DNA of 64,000 bases from Annona cherimola (lineage: Eukaryota > Streptophyta > Magnoliopsida > Magnoliales > Annonaceae): contig CM059971.1 of NCBI GenBank assembly GCA_030490835.1, positions 127,566,564-127,630,563 of the forward strand, written 5' to 3'. The notes beneath the pieces were generated by a model. It searched no databases. It worked only from the letters and a program-made list of their open reading frames with translations, and had not been told where the DNA came from. Shown here one piece after another: positions 33,590 through 47,389 of the stretch. The stretch's first letter is position 1. Every line of letters starts with the position of its first letter. The position numbers were made by a program, and so were the translations under genes.

Positions 33590-36500
33590 ATATATATATA
33601 TATACACATATAGTTGGTCCAGCTAATTCAAGCCGTGTCAAATCAAAACCACCCGTTGCTCACTCACTCGAATCGATTCACATGCACCTAATTGCGATAT
33701 ATGTGGAGAATCTTTTTGTCTATTGATGGAGAAAAAAATCTGGTGTCCAGCTTTCCAATAGCATCGCTTATTGCAATCATATCCGGGATTGGATGGCACA
33801 TGCGTTTGGCTGAAAATCCAATGGCAGCGCACTACCTTACAATACCTCTAACATTCACCTTCATTCAATGCTTTTGGTCCCCGTATGGTCGTCTTCACGT
33901 GCTACCACACATGCAATGCCCGCCCTTGCAACGCGGAGAGTGTTTGTGCAATTTTTTTTTCTTAAAAAATTTATTTTAAATAAAGGCTACTCAAGTTACA
34001 TTGTCAAGCACATTACTATAGCCAAATTTTCTTAAATACAAGGATTTTTTTTTTTAGGCATATAACATAACTGCGATTACGTTTCATGCCATTTGGCTGC
34101 AGATAAGCATGTGTAATAAACAAACTGATTGCATATTTGATTACACATGTATCTTTGCATATTAATAAATACAGTTATTTTAAAAAAATTTGCTACTTGT
34201 AATGTTTGCACTTTTGAAGGTCGGTATTTGTACCCAGATATAACATTTTTAAGGCTGCAAATAAATATAGCAATATTTCAAGGATTTCTTGCATATTTGG
34301 TTACTTATAGTCCCACCAATTATGTGCAGAGATTTATATATGTTTAGATATTATTATTTACAAACAAGTATAAGTTTGAAAGATATTATTGTAGGGCTCC
34401 AGTTCCGTATAGCCAAATTATATAGAAGCGATTTTATATAACTTCTTTTTATTTTTATTAGGTTGATGATTAATGTAAAAATATAGTTCATTAATTAGGC
34501 CTGACATCAATTTGCTTAACTAAGAAACTAAAATTTATCCAAATTAAATATGCGCATAAACTATATTTGCTTAAAAATAAATATATATTGGTGTGTAAAA
34601 TGCAATGAACATATGTATTAGAACATAATAATACTTTATAAAATCATTTATCCATATAGTAATAATATCTTTAAATAATTTAAATGTTGAAAATATTACT
34701 TTTAAATTTTTATTTACCGTTGAATTATTTTATTAGATAATTTAAAGGTTGAAAATACTACTTTGAAATTTATATTTAACATTGAATTATTTTATCACAT
34801 TAATTAATAAGTTTGTAGATTGGGTTCACACAGAGCAATACTAGATAAATAAAAGAGCTTTCATAATACTAATGGAGTGAATTTTTTATTAATAATCAAT
34901 ATATAGAAAAGGAATGGAGTTTTATTTATAAAAGAGAGGTTTAATATGAGCATTTCCCTGCGTATAAAAAAATTTATGCTAGTGCACGTGTAATAAAGTC
35001 ACAACATTTGTGGTCAGTTTGATTACTAATCTTCGTTCTTTCAGTGAGTTTGCGTTTGTGTTGCTAATCTCGACCGGCTTATAATAATACCATTTTATTT
35101 TCTTTCGTGTGTAGAATTTCATCCGTATCTATGTTCTCCTGTAATCTCGGACCCCGAGATAATTCGGTAAACGAAAGATTTCTTGCCCTCGTAACTCGTT
35201 TTCTGCAACAGTATTCATGTGACCGATCTCTGATTCGCTCATTAAAATTTAATATTTTACAAAGGACCTAAAACCTAAAATCAAGAAAGACGGTCGAGTA
35301 TTTGTAGCTCGCTCGCTCACCAACAAATTTCTTGCAGCATAAAAAAGTTATTTATTTGGCGCCGGAATCCTGTCCGTTGCTTTTGACTTTGAATTCCATG
35401 CCCCTTTTTATCGGATCTGATTGAGTTCCTTACTTTCTTCGAGGTGGGTCCCGCCAGATGAGCATCGATCAGCCATGTGGGCCCGTCCGTAGACGTGCGG
35501 GCACGATCATCTGCTGCTTGACTCGCGAGATTACAGCACCCCCGCAGGCCACAGGGCACGGTAGAAAGAGGCACGGAAAGCGTCGAGCCTGCGGTCTGTC
35601 CTGCTTGCCTCTTTGGGCTTGGCCACGGATTTTTGGCTGTGTTTGTTAAGTAATAAAATTTTGGATTAAAGATTTTTTTGTTATAAAAGTTTTTAAATCA
35701 GTAAAAAATAATATAATATGATATGATGATAAGGAGTGAGGAAAATAAAATTAAAATAAATAGATTAATTGTATAGAAATAATTAAAAAGTATAGTAGTT
35801 GTATTAACAAATATAAATAAATGATTAAAAATATAATCATTGTAGGGAATGAAAAGTTTCAATCGGATTTGCATATTACTGCTATGCTGCCTGAATTTGC
35901 TAACTTTGTGCTCCTGAGCTTCAATTTTTAATGCGTGTTCCAAATCATACAAGATTCTTGAATTGAATCTATATGACAATTACCAGTACAGTTTTCCAAT
36001 TCATAATTCAACTTTTTCGATTTTCAATACAATTTTACTCATTATGAATACAACTTGACTCATTCCCAATACACATTATTACATTCTCATCCCAGAACAG
36101 ATTCGATCCAACAATCTCGTATCATTTGGAACATTCTCTAATATTTACATGTTATGGCCACTGGTTTCGAAAATTTATAGTTTTGAGTTTCGATGTTTTA
36201 TTAATGGTCATCAAATGATACAAAGTAGCAGCTACAATGACTGAGTTAGAGATTCGATATCATTTAATTGAAAATAAATATCATTCAAATATATTTTTTT
36301 ATACTATACTTATATTATCATTAGCTAATATTATAATACATTTATTTTTTTAATCTTTTCATCTTATAATCCAAAAATATAGAAACCTAGGCATTAGAAA
36401 CATCAAACTTTGATATCAAGATAACAAAAGACCGTTGAGGCTTCGCCCATTCGCGGTGGCGAGTTGTGTTCAACTCTTCGTAGGCCACAAAGCCTCTTAT

Positions 36501-39500
36501 AGCCCCTAAGTAAAAGGTATTATTTAATTCTTGTATTTATGCGTATATTGATTTGTAATATCATACAGCTTGTTGTGTACACTTACCATAAAAAATAATA
36601 ATAAAATACTGCTGCATGTGTATACATTTTGGTATAATCATTTGCATGTACGAGGCTAAGTTCGTTATTGATTTGGAATTCATACAACATGACTACTGAT
36701 ATTACAATCCAAAACATTCATAACCTTCACAATATGAAGGAAATTTTTTACAAACCCTTTACATAAAGAAAATTTATAAAATTCTCCCAAAGTCGGGAGA
36801 GATTGCTCTTAAAACTACACAAAAGTGCTGACGATGAGGTTCAAACTCATATCAACCAAAATCGTGGCTATGAGTCCAACCACAACGGCACTACTGTTGT
36901 TCCCATATGAGGCTGATGTTTGGTAACATTTGAGTGTGGGAACCATAGTTTTCGCATGGGATTTAGTTTCCTAAGGTCAATTATTGATCTCTCAATCGTA
37001 CTATTTTTCTCACTTTTATTCCTACATTCAAATCATCTTCCCTATCAACTATATATAACAAATCTATTTATTATAACTATACTCTTATTATTTTCTATCA
37101 ATCACACATTTATCAAAATATTTTTTTTTTTATTTCTCACAATTTCTCACCATCCTATAATTTTACAGAGTACCAGACGTCTACCATTTGGCCGGCACAC
37201 AAATGCGCTACAGCATTTGGTGTAAGCCGCCAGAATCCAAACTGGCGGCACAACTTTGGCGCCATTGCCACATGGGGTGTCCTTCGTGCGAGACACGTGA
37301 CGCACCGACAGCCGTCGATTGCTCGTCAGGGTTTGGGTGGGATCTAATTTCTTTGCCTCCCGCGCCCAATATCAACTGGGCGGGCCTTCTCCTTTTGCGG
37401 TGTGCCAAAGGGGCCTCGAATTTATTACATCTGCACTTATTATTATTATTATTTTACTAGACTCATATGCAGCTGTTTACTAGACTCAAAGTGTTATCCA
37501 CAGCACTTTTTTTACTCTAAAATGATAACAATATAATAATAATCTACTTTTTTATCCCCATTAAACTTTACGCACTTTCAGCACCCAACAACATTTTTCC
37601 ATTCCACATCTCCTCCATCTTATCTAATTCATTAACAGGCTATTCGAAATAGTTAATTTTTTGATGTGAAATAACCCACATGCCCTTTTTAATCTCTTAT
37701 ATGAATACTCATCTAATGAAAATTTAAAATGTTCTTCCCTCGCAATAGATTCCATTAAAAAAGGGCTTATCCATTTAAATTTTAGATAAAATTATTAAAA
37801 CGAAATTTCTTCAAATTTACTGTGCAAATTTAACGTGTTGCGGTGTTGCCTAATTCTATGGGCTGAAATTCCGCATTTTTGAAGTTGGAGGAGCTACAAC
37901 TACATGTTTATATGTTTATAGAACTCCTAGTCACCTGCTCGATCAAATAATAAAATTTTGGAATTGCTTGGGAAAGAGGTGAGAGAGAAGCAAACTTTTC
38001 ACCTCCACTTTGGCATTTTTTTTTAAATAATTTTATTTTTAACTACTCAACTAACTTTTTTTTTTCATTTTTACTTATATATTTTAATTATTTTATTATA
38101 TAACTACCTCTTGCATTCTTACTTTACCCTAATATATCGCAATACCCATTTGCATCAAGCCAAAAACATATTTTTTATTTTTAAAATTTTTATATAATTA
38201 TCAATATATATTTAATCTATAAACTAAGTTTTATTATTTTTTGAAAATATACAATATTTATTTTATATATTTTAAAAGGTTAAACACAAGAGTATTTAGC
38301 CATTTTAAATTACTTGAGTGTTTGTCAACACTTAAAACATTTCAATCTAAAACTCACAACGGTCCCTATTAAAAAAAATCTCACAACTGTAATTTTTTAT
38401 TTTTTTATATACAAACTACACTAATTTTCAGCAACTCTTATGCAATTATATATATATATATATATTTAATATATCTATTTTAATTTTATTCAATTTACTC
38501 ATTATCATTGCCCTTAGTATATAATATTATTTTCTCTCGTTTCAAATATTTTTATATCGCAAATTTTATACTTCACATACACTTCACATGCGCACATATA
38601 ACAACTTTATACTTTTTGCAAAGCTAACCTCTCCACACCATCAACTGCCAGGCGATCCCTTAGGGTAAAAAAGAGTAAATTTTGAAAACTTGAGAGATCT
38701 GTGTTGATGCCCTGGGAGCATGTCAGGAGTCCGTCCATCACCACGCGTGTGCCCACCGACAGGCCACAGCCTTTAAAAGGGTCCCGTCCTTCCATCAGTA
38801 GGTGTGCGCCCACCCACAGGCCGCAGCCTTGATAAAAGGAATCCCGTCCCGACTCCTGAGACGTTCGTTCTCCTTCTGCGGTCCAGAACCTGAAAACAAT
38901 ATGTCAACTGTTGGGGGCGGGTGGCAGTTGCATTAGCCGGGGTCGTACACCTCTCTTTCCTGCACTCCTGAACTAGGCTGGGTCATCTCACTTAAGGCCT
39001 AGGGCGCCATGCGGACCAGCCAGGAGAATGCATACATTTCCACACTCCTTGCATTGATTTCTAAAACTAAATAATTAAAATAAATTAAAAAAATAGCCGC
39101 ACCGTATAAGATTGGCACAGACAATCCCTTGGAAATAATTATTTTGGATGTGTGTTTATTTGTATATAAAACTTTTCAAATTACAATTTTGTTATCAAAA
39201 AGTTTTTATTCTCCACACTATCCTGCACGTTAATTGTTTAAGCAGAATTTTTTATATTATTATCATACTTTTCAATGATTTATCACGGGTTTTTATACAA
39301 TCGTTACCTTTATCATATGAAATTATTTTATTAAGGAGTTATCCTGGGCTAAATAAATACACCACTTAGCCCATTTTAAAAACTCATTTATAATAATTTT
39401 TTTTATTTTTTCATACATTTATTTATCTAAGTGTATTTAACATATAAACTAAGTTTATAATTTTTGAATATATTTATATATATTTTTGAAATTTTTAAAC

Positions 39501-39690
39501 ATTTATGTGTATATATATATTTAAAATATTCTTATCTTTAAATTTTTTTTAAAAAATATATACACGTACCCAAAAATGATAAAACTTGGTTTATATGATA
39601 AATACAATTAGATAAATAAGTGTATAAAAAAATATAAAAATTATTTTTAAGATAAATTAAGCAGGACATTTGTTTAGCCGGACTAATAAG
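33590..39690. other. AT-rich gene-free region between the foldback element and the polygalacturonase gene
   Basis: No gene is supported. It holds a diverged foldback-arm relative (about 34600-34810), a Tourist-like MITE core (about 35650-35870), a second MITE family copy (about 36940-37170), ATT and TA microsatellites, and a GC-richer patch at 37180-37420 with only short chance frames. Another patch at 38610-39060 contains the duplicated block listed below. Confidence 0.55.
38747..38849. repeat. Imperfect tandem duplication in a GC-richer island
   Basis: Two copies starting at 38747 and 38802 share GTGTGC-CCCAC, ACAGGCC-CAGCC and TCCCGTCC. The island (about 38610-39060) stands out from the AT-rich surroundings but has no protein-like frame. 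Its origin is unknown; it may be remnant transposon sequence. Confidence 0.55.
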
Positions 39691-39752
39691 ATTATTTCTT
39701 CCGTTTTATTTTATCCGTTTCAGCAGCTGTTACTAGAATAGTTAGTTAGTTA

Positions 39753-39760
39753 CCACGTGG
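39753..39760. promoter_or_regulatory. Palindromic G-box (CCACGTGG) upstream of the polygalacturonase gene
   Basis: CCACGTGG followed by CA lies about 550 bases before the start codon. bZIP and bHLH factors bind such sites; it would also pass as an ABRE. Use is inferred. Confidence 0.35.
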
Positions 39761-40305
39761 CATTACCAAGGAATCTATACCGGTGGTTGTATCCAGCGGA
39801 TGTATATCGTCTGGGTCCAGAAGACACCGAATGCGCTTCCCGTGAGCTGCATACGGCTGGCTCACTTTAACTCCCCGAATCTTCTCGTCGTGTATGGACA
39901 GTTGGACACAAACCCCACCAAAATTCCTTCACGCGATTAAAAAAATGGAGGACCAACCTCCCCTCATTCCTTCCGCTGTTTTGGTACACGAATCTCTATC
40001 TCAGAATATCTCCTGCAGATGGTCTGATTAGAAGATCGAGCCCAAGGACAATCGCTCCTCGACAAATCTTGCTTTCAAAACCCAATCTCCACCGTCTCTT
40101 CATCTCCTCCCGAACGCTCTCTTCTCATTGTATTCTTCCGCTGCCCGAATATCCTCCAGTCTTCCCTCTAGATACCTGCTTCAGAGAAGAAAGAAACTTT
40201 TCGTCCCTTCGCCTTTGGAACGAAGCACTGCCACATCCAAACCTTCTCTCTGTCCCTGACGTCCTCTCCTGGGGCAAACCAGCCGTTCAGCGTTTTCCTT
40301 TTAGG

Positions 40306-43300
40306 ATGATAATAATTTTTTATTTAAACAAAATGCTTAAGCTCCTTGTATGGATTCTGCTGTCATTGTGTGCGACGACAAGGTGCGGAGCATCGGGGAG
40401 GAGGCAATTGCTAACGTGTGCGGGAACGGTGCCGATGCAATGGCGCCGCGACGTGATATCGATAAAGGATTTCGGAGGCGTTGGAGACGGAAAGACTCTG
40501 AACACCAAAGCCTTTAGAGCGGCCATTTATCGGATCCAGCACTTGAGAAGAAGGGGCGGAACCGTGCTTTACATCCCGCCGGGCGTTTGGCTCACGGAAA
40601 GCTTCAATCTCACCAGCCACATGACACTTTTCCTGGCTAAAGACGCTGTTGTCCGCGCTTCTCAGGTGCCCTTTTCGTTCCTTCACACACTCTCTCCCTC
40701 TCTCTTGCTGACATGCCGCTGTGTATTACTATTATCCCCTCTTCTCTGCCGGTGTACGGAATTTTTCTGATGGTTGCTTAGTTCCAGCTATACTGGGGGG
40801 ACGGTGAAAAATTGGGGGACTGGGGGAAATCGTCGTAAATGAAAAAGAAAATATTTTAAAAAAAGTGTAATTAACATGAAATAATAAAGATAATATTAGA
40901 ATAAATAGAGTTGTTGGAAAGAAACATAATTGAAGAATAAGAATAAACGTGGAAAAATAAAAAATTGTTGAGGGGACGGGCAATTTCAAGGCGTACAGTT
41001 CTCATGATTTTTACACTTTAACGTTAACAAACATGGCTAGGCACCGTGCACGGGCCATTCTAGCCGCGGAGATTCGGGTATGGTGCCCTCACCGCCAGTC
41101 CGGTGGCATGAGAGAGGGAAACGGAGTAGCGCCACACGTGCGAGGTTGCGATATGAGCGTGCGTGCGTGGCTGGCTCCAAGCTGCACGGATCGCTTTCCA
41201 CCGATGACGGCCGATAGGGAGTGGTGGGCCCTGTACAAATAACGGACTCGATCCCTTATCTCTGTTGCATGGGAACCGGTGAATGCTTGGGTCCCAAGGA
41301 GAACTGAGGGGACCAGGGGCCGCGGTTGCCCAGGAAAGGAAATGTAACAAATAGACATGCGCATGTTCCGTGGGTTTAGACGAATGTCGCGGTCAAATTA
41401 ATGGGGTGTGGGGTTATCAGTCTGGTGTACAGCCTTGACGATGTCATTACTCATTACTACTCTGCGAGGGATGGGAATGTCGTACACAGGAGATTCACCC
41501 CGTCTCACGGGGTGCTACTGCTACAGATTATCCAAAATTCTTGAACCGAGGTTGTTTTTTAAGACAGTTTTTTTTTTTTTAGATATCAATATAATTTTAC
41601 TTATTCTCAGGATGCATCATTATATTCTCAACCCATTTATCCATCTCTCTTTCACAGCATTTGCATATAGGGGCTAATTCCAAAGGAAATATCTGCAGCT
41701 GTACAGGTGATGGCGAATGGACTTAGATACTGAGGTTATTTTCATATTTGCATCTTAGTGTCAGTACGGTGCAGGTGGATTTTCTTTTTTGTTTTTTACC
41801 ATTTCGTCCTTTTCTTCATCTTATACGCATTTTGATTTTAGTATGAGCTTGATATTTTAACTACTTAATTATTATATTTTTCTATTGTTATATTTATATT
41901 TCAATCTTTTTATGATGTTTGTCCTTATTGGATTTTTATTTCAATTACTCTGTCTCATCTTTTCATTTGAGTATCCTTTCTATTTTATTTTTAATAATTA
42001 TTCTTATTATATTATATTATGCTCTCTCTTGCTCTTTAAAATTTTTTTTGCAATTTCCCTTCTTTATCAGATTCTATACAGAGCACCGATCTCTTCGTGT
42101 AGGAGCACATATGAAACTCAATTTTTATGATATAGGGCAAATTTTATACTCACTAATTTTAAAAAATTCCACATGTATCCACATATTTTGCATAAAATTT
42201 CACTTATACCCATTTTATTAAGAAGCCGTTAAAGAGAACATTAGTACCTCTGTGCAATGATGAAAATGTCCATACCTAATTATAGTTTTAATGCTAAAAA
42301 TGTATATTCAAATGAAATTTTAAAACTTTTATAATTATAAAATCACGTATTATTTAAAAGTAAATTTTTTGTTTTGAGTAAACTAATCTTGATTTTATTA
42401 GAGTTTGGACATATTTGTCATTTCACGAGAATGTTAACGGCTCCTTTAATGGATTCATAACGGCGTAGATATAAGCAGAATTTTAGCCAAAATATATAGG
42501 TATATATAGAATTTTTGAAAATTTATGAACATAAGTAGAATTAGGTATAAAATTTGTGTGCATATATGAGATTTGCCCCCAAACATATGACAAAGATCGC
42601 GGCCGTCTTCTCTGTCCGTCCTTGGTAGAAATATAAACCGTTAATGAATATCGGGTGCATTTTTATTAAAAAAATATTTTAGTGATTTTAATCTTAAAAA
42701 CTCAAATAATAATTATTTTTATGTCATGATTTTAAAGGTTCAAATAGAATAATATAAATGGTTTTAGATATACTGGACGTCTGTGATTTGCTTTTGTTGG
42801 ATGGTGCAGGATACGCGGCACTGGCCCTTGATTGATCCTTTGCCATCATACGGGAGGGGACGAGAGCGGCCCGGTGGAAGGCACATGAGTTTTATTCATG
42901 GAAATGGGCTTGAAGATGTGATTATCACAGGTCCGTTTGTCTTTCCCGAGTGAACAGATCTTCGATGCTGTTCTCCCGTTTGTTTTCCCCCTCTAAAATC
43001 AGGATAAATTAACTAAAATCAATGTAGCAGTCCTCTATGCTGAGTTGCAGAGCTTATGACATAGCTATAGATATGATGTAGAATGATTGAACTTTTAAGG
43101 AATATTTTCAGCAAAACATTCCATAAAATTTATATAAATGCATACATTTATTGACAATAGTCAATGCATTATGCTTGATGGGACGCTGTAAAGTTTCATT
43201 TACAAGAGGGTGTAACTTTTACATGAAAAGTTTTTGGTGTAATATGTTTTTAAATAAGAAAAAACAATGTAATATGATATAAGTAATGATGAACAATAAA

Positions 43301-46300
43301 AATAATAATGTTAAAATATATAATATTAGTTATATAAGTACTTATGTAGAAATAATCGAAAAGTATGATAATTGTACAGGAAGATGTAGAGAAATAATTT
43401 AAAAATTAGATAATCAGGTAAAATGAAAAATTTTAGATTAAAAAATTTTAATTTAAAAAGTTTATGATATAAACAAATACGCCCCTAAAGTTTGATATAT
43501 TTGATCCCACTAGTATTTTACTTAGATGATTAACAATTTAAGAATAGAACTAAATCAATTAGTGTCGTAGACTTATTTCTAGGCTTTTTATGACAACTTA
43601 GTCCTTTTTCCATAAATGAGGGAATTATCATTTTACGCGCCTGATTCCATGCACCCGGGTGCAAAAATATATATTTTTATATATTTTTAAATTTTTTAAA
43701 TAAAGTTCTTAATCTAGGTTTATTTGACATGTGTATCAAGTTTTATCATTTTTTGAGATTTGTAGTTTTTTTGAAACCAGTGACCTTTTTCATAATTTTG
43801 AATCTTCCAAAATGGTAAAACTTGATACACATATTAAATAAATCTAGATTACCAATTGTATAAAAATAAAAATAAAAAATTTACACTCAAGTACACCAAA
43901 AAATGGCCCATCATTTTATATATATAAAAATACTCACTCATCTTTGGAAGCATTTGTTATTTTGAATAAGAGCGGCCGTATTTCATGATTCCACCTTAAA
44001 TAAATGAGACATTTAGGAAAGTGAAAATTGTGAGAAATGTGGTAATTGGTGGGAGTAGAAAATCAAATGTTTTGAAAATTATGTGATTGATACGAAATAA
44101 TAGGAGTAAAATTGGAGTAAATAGGTTTGTTGGAAGATAATTGATAGAGAAAACGATTAGAATACAGGGATAAAAGAGGAAAAATATAATGATTAAATAA
44201 TTAATGAAGTATTTTGAAATTTCGTGCACCCGCGTTTTTCTACTTACGTTTCCCATGCCCGGTTACCAAAGGTTCCTCACAGACTTGGGCCTTGTTTGGT
44301 AATTGAGAAGCATGGTTTCCCATGGTATTTAGTTTCCCAAGGCTAATCATTTTTCTATCAATCACACTATTTTTCCCACTTTTACCTTTATATCCAATTA
44401 TTTTCCTTACCAACTACATACAACAAACTTATTTATTTTAACTATACCCTTATCATTTCCTATCAATCACACATTTATCAAAATATTCTCTTTTACATTT
44501 CCCATAATTTTCCACACTCTCACCATTTTACATATTACCAAACGTCCCCTTGTTCCTTTTGCAGGTGACAAAGGGACAATCGACGGCCAAGGTTACGTGT
44601 GGTGGGACATGTGGAGGCGAAGATACCTAAGATACACAAGACCGAGTCTCATCGAGTTCATGTACTCCAAGGACATCCTCATATCCAACGTGGTCCTGCT
44701 TAATTCCCCCTTTTGGAACATCCATCCCGTTTACTGCAGGTAAACAATTATTCATATTCGACTCATACTTGCTCTGTGATGATGATGCATGATTAGGAAT
44801 CATTTTAACTTGCAATCGAAGTCTGTCAGCCAGCTACACCGATCATAATAATTAATAAAGACCGGCTCACATTTTCCGATGGCTAATCACATAATCAAAT
44901 CACGAGTATTAAGTATTAACATGATTAAAGAAAAGTCACGAGTGTCATGTCATCTAGACTGGGGCCTTGTTATGACCAGTGGTTCCTGAGCTTTCATTTT
45001 CGGTTTTGAGGCCGTGGGGCCATGGGAGCCTGGGGCAGCCCTCTTTGGAATTACATATTAGGGGGTGTTTGTGTATTCCAAAAATTTGTTAATGTAAAAT
45101 TTTTTACTTTTCATAATTATTATATTTTTTTAAATTATTTCTTTACTTATTCATATACAACTGCCCTACTTTTCAATCATTTTTACACTATAACTTATAT
45201 ATTTAACCTACATATTTTAACCTTGTTATCTTTACTTATTATTATTATTATCCCTTTCATATTATATTATTTTTTCTCATTTTAAAAATTTGTACATCAA
45301 AAAATTTATTATTTTCCAAATACACCCTACAATAATTAAGATTATCTCCAAAAGACGGATTCAGATCAATATACTACATCCAAAAGACTTCTGCACTGCT
45401 TAGAGACTCCCAAGGCATTTTGCTGTCAAATAGAACAGTGATGTTAATTAATACTGTTGTTCTTAATCAAATATGCAGCAATGTCGTAATCAGGTATGTC
45501 ACCATTTTGGCGCCCTTCGACTCCCCCAACACGGACGGAATCGATCCAGGTAAATAACGAAACTTTTTTTACATGTGCCTTTACTGCCGTACGCAGAATT
45601 ATCCTCTTTTTTTTTTTTTTTCTATGCATATGATTTATATTCGAAAAGTGGATAAAACATGTAAAACATCAGATTAATTATATATATTTTTTGTATTTGA
45701 ATTTACCAAACCATTTTTCACGCCTCCTTGGAAGCCTATGTTATCCATGCATAAATAATTAGTCAGCAAATGTTTTTTGCATTTTAAATATTTTAATTTT
45801 GCCTATTTGCATTTTAAACATAGAAATTTGGCCGTTTGCATTTTAAATCTTAAAAATTTTGGTTTTTTTTTTTCGCATTTTAAATCTTGACACATAACAG
45901 TGTTAAAAGCCAATGTTAATCCGTGCAAAATGACGTACATATCCTTTAGTATTTTAAAAAAAAATTTACATTTTAAACTTGGTTATTAGACTTTTTCTAT
46001 TTTGTTTGTGAAGGCTTCAACAATATCTTTATTTTTAGTACAAATTTGGGTGTTTTAAAAAAAACAATTCCACTTCTATAAAACTTCATTTCTATATAAC
46101 ACTCTATTTTTAAATTTTTGATGGTAGAGGAAAAATTCACTCTATATACATTGTATTTAGCATCGTTTATAGTATTATGAAAATCATTTTATTTTTTTAA
46201 TTTCACTGTATATGGATCCCATCTATAAATATAAAAAATCAACGTAATAAAATGATTCAATGCTAAAATATCAATTTTAAAGTAGTTTTTTAACATTTAA

Positions 46301-47389
46301 ACCATCTAAAATATTTCTACTACATCGATACATGATTCTATAAACTATTATTATATTCCAATATACATGCGAATAGTTCTAAGCATTTTTTAGCAGTACT
46401 TAATTTGAACGAAGCTTGGTTTCTTAGATAAATTAATTATGTTAAATATAATAAATAAATTAGATTTTAAATCAATCATAAATATCTTAAAAATTAAGAG
46501 GATTACATGAAATCGCTTATAATATAATTTGATTACATAGAAGTGGAGCTCTTTAAAAATTATATTAAAATGTATTTACGTCATTTTGTATTAATTAAGG
46601 ATAGTTTTTAACGTTGTTATGAGTGAGGGTTTAAAATACAAATAAACTAAAGTTTTCAGGATTTTAAAATACAAATGGCCAAACTTTGTAGTTTAAAATG
46701 CAAAAGAAAACCCATAGTTTGGCCGGAATGGATCTCACGAGTCCATCACTCCGATTGCAGATTCCAGCTACAACGTCTGCATAGAGGACTGCTACATTGC
46801 TACGGGGGACGATCTGGTGGCTCTGAAGAGCGGCTGGGATGAGTATGGCATCAGATACGGTCGCCCCAGCTACGGAATCACGATACGGCGGGTGAGAGGA
46901 ACCACCCCGTTCGCGGGGATTGCAATCGGCAGCGAAACCTCTGGCGGAATAGAGAACGTCCTTGTACAGGACGTTAGCATTTTCAATTCCGGCGTGGGCA
47001 TCCACTTAAAAACCAACATTGGGAGGGGAGGGATAATCAAGAACATAACAGTGACGGATGTTTTCATGGAAAATGTGAGAAAAGGAATACGTATAGCTGG
47101 GGATGTAGGTGACCATCCGGACAGCTGGTTCAACCCCAATGCACTCCCAGTTGTGGATATGGTGACGTTGAGAGATGTTTGGGGCGTGAACGTTCGACAG
47201 GCAGGATCGATACAGGGCTTGAGCAAGTCGCCATTCACTCGGATATGCCTCTGGAATGTGCATTTTAGTGGGGTAAATTCAGGGACGCCATGGAGCTGCT
47301 CCGCCGTTCGCGGAGCGGCCGTTGAGGTGAGCCCGTGGGCCTGCCCGGAGCTAACTAGCAGTCAGTGGGGCGGTTCTTGTTCCACGTAG
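40306..47389 (+). CDS. GH28 polygalacturonase-like protein, secreted (5 exons)
   Basis: Exons 40306-40665, 42810-42930, 44565-44739, 45479-45549 and 46761-47389 join in frame to 451 residues. GH28 enzymes hydrolyse galacturonan in the cell wall. A signal peptide is plausible (hydrophobic LKLLVWILLSLCATTRC). The body starts VISIKDFGGVGDGKTLNTKAF. GH28 marks: NTDG (236-239), GDD (258-260). The usual GHG is replaced by GSETSGG (299-305), as in the plant clade often called probable polygalacturonase. The usual RIK near the active site reads HLK (324-326). A second ATG at 40333 would give a cleaner signal peptide, and either start is possible. Introns 1, 2 and 4 are long (1.2-2.2 kb) and hold MITEs. 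Family is certain; activity is not, because a binding Arg appears changed. Confidence 0.92.
40780..40985. mobile_element. MITE remnant in polygalacturonase intron 1
   Basis: The core (AACATGAAATAATAAAGATA, AAATAGAGTTGTTGGAAAG, CATAATTGAAGAATAAG) is the reverse complement of the repeat at 44290-44550 and matches the family at 60872-61142. The ends are not clear. Confidence 0.5.
42135..42580. mobile_element. MITE with GGGCAAAT-type inverted ends in polygalacturonase intron 1
   Basis: The left end reads GGGCAAATTTTATACTC; the right end, inverted, reads GGGGGCAAATCTCATATATG. Between them lie CCGTTAAAG and a GTCCATACCTAATTATAG block shared with lipase intron 2. No coding capacity. Confidence 0.6.
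43250..43500. mobile_element. Tourist-like MITE core in polygalacturonase intron 2
   Basis: It shares AATGATGAACAATA, GTACAGGAAGATG-type and AAAAATTTTAGATT-type segments and a CAAATACGCCCC end with the family defined at 56308-56570. The left end is diverged. Confidence 0.5.
43985..44550. mobile_element. Two opposed copies of one MITE family in polygalacturonase intron 2
   Basis: The copies lie at about 43985-44245 (reverse) and 44290-44550 (forward). The forward copy starts GGCCTTGTTTGGTAATTG and ends TTACCAAACGTCCCC, with CAATCACACTATTTTTCCCA and AACAAACTTATTTATT between. The reverse copy shows the complements of these. They form an inverted pair just before exon 3 (acceptor at 44564). Confidence 0.65.
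45060..45330. mobile_element. Tourist-like MITE in polygalacturonase intron 3
   Basis: It starts TAGGGGGTGTTTGTGTATTC and ends CCAAATACACCCTA. The core is the reverse form of the family at 56308-56570. Confidence 0.6.
46080..46420. repeat. Diverged foldback-arm relative in polygalacturonase intron 4
   Basis: It shares TGTATTTAGCATCGTTTAT, AACGTAATAAAATGATT and ATTTTAAAGTAG with the block at 63110-63600, and more weakly with the foldback arms at 32.6-33.6 kb. Boundaries are approximate. Confidence 0.4.

Noticed and set aside
40069..40305. Longer N-terminus for the polygalacturonase
   Set aside because: The frame is open upstream but has no ATG before 40306, and the signal peptide fits the downstream start.
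41033..41364. Overlapping frames in polygalacturonase intron 1
   Set aside because: They lie between two well-supported exons and have no recognisable protein content.
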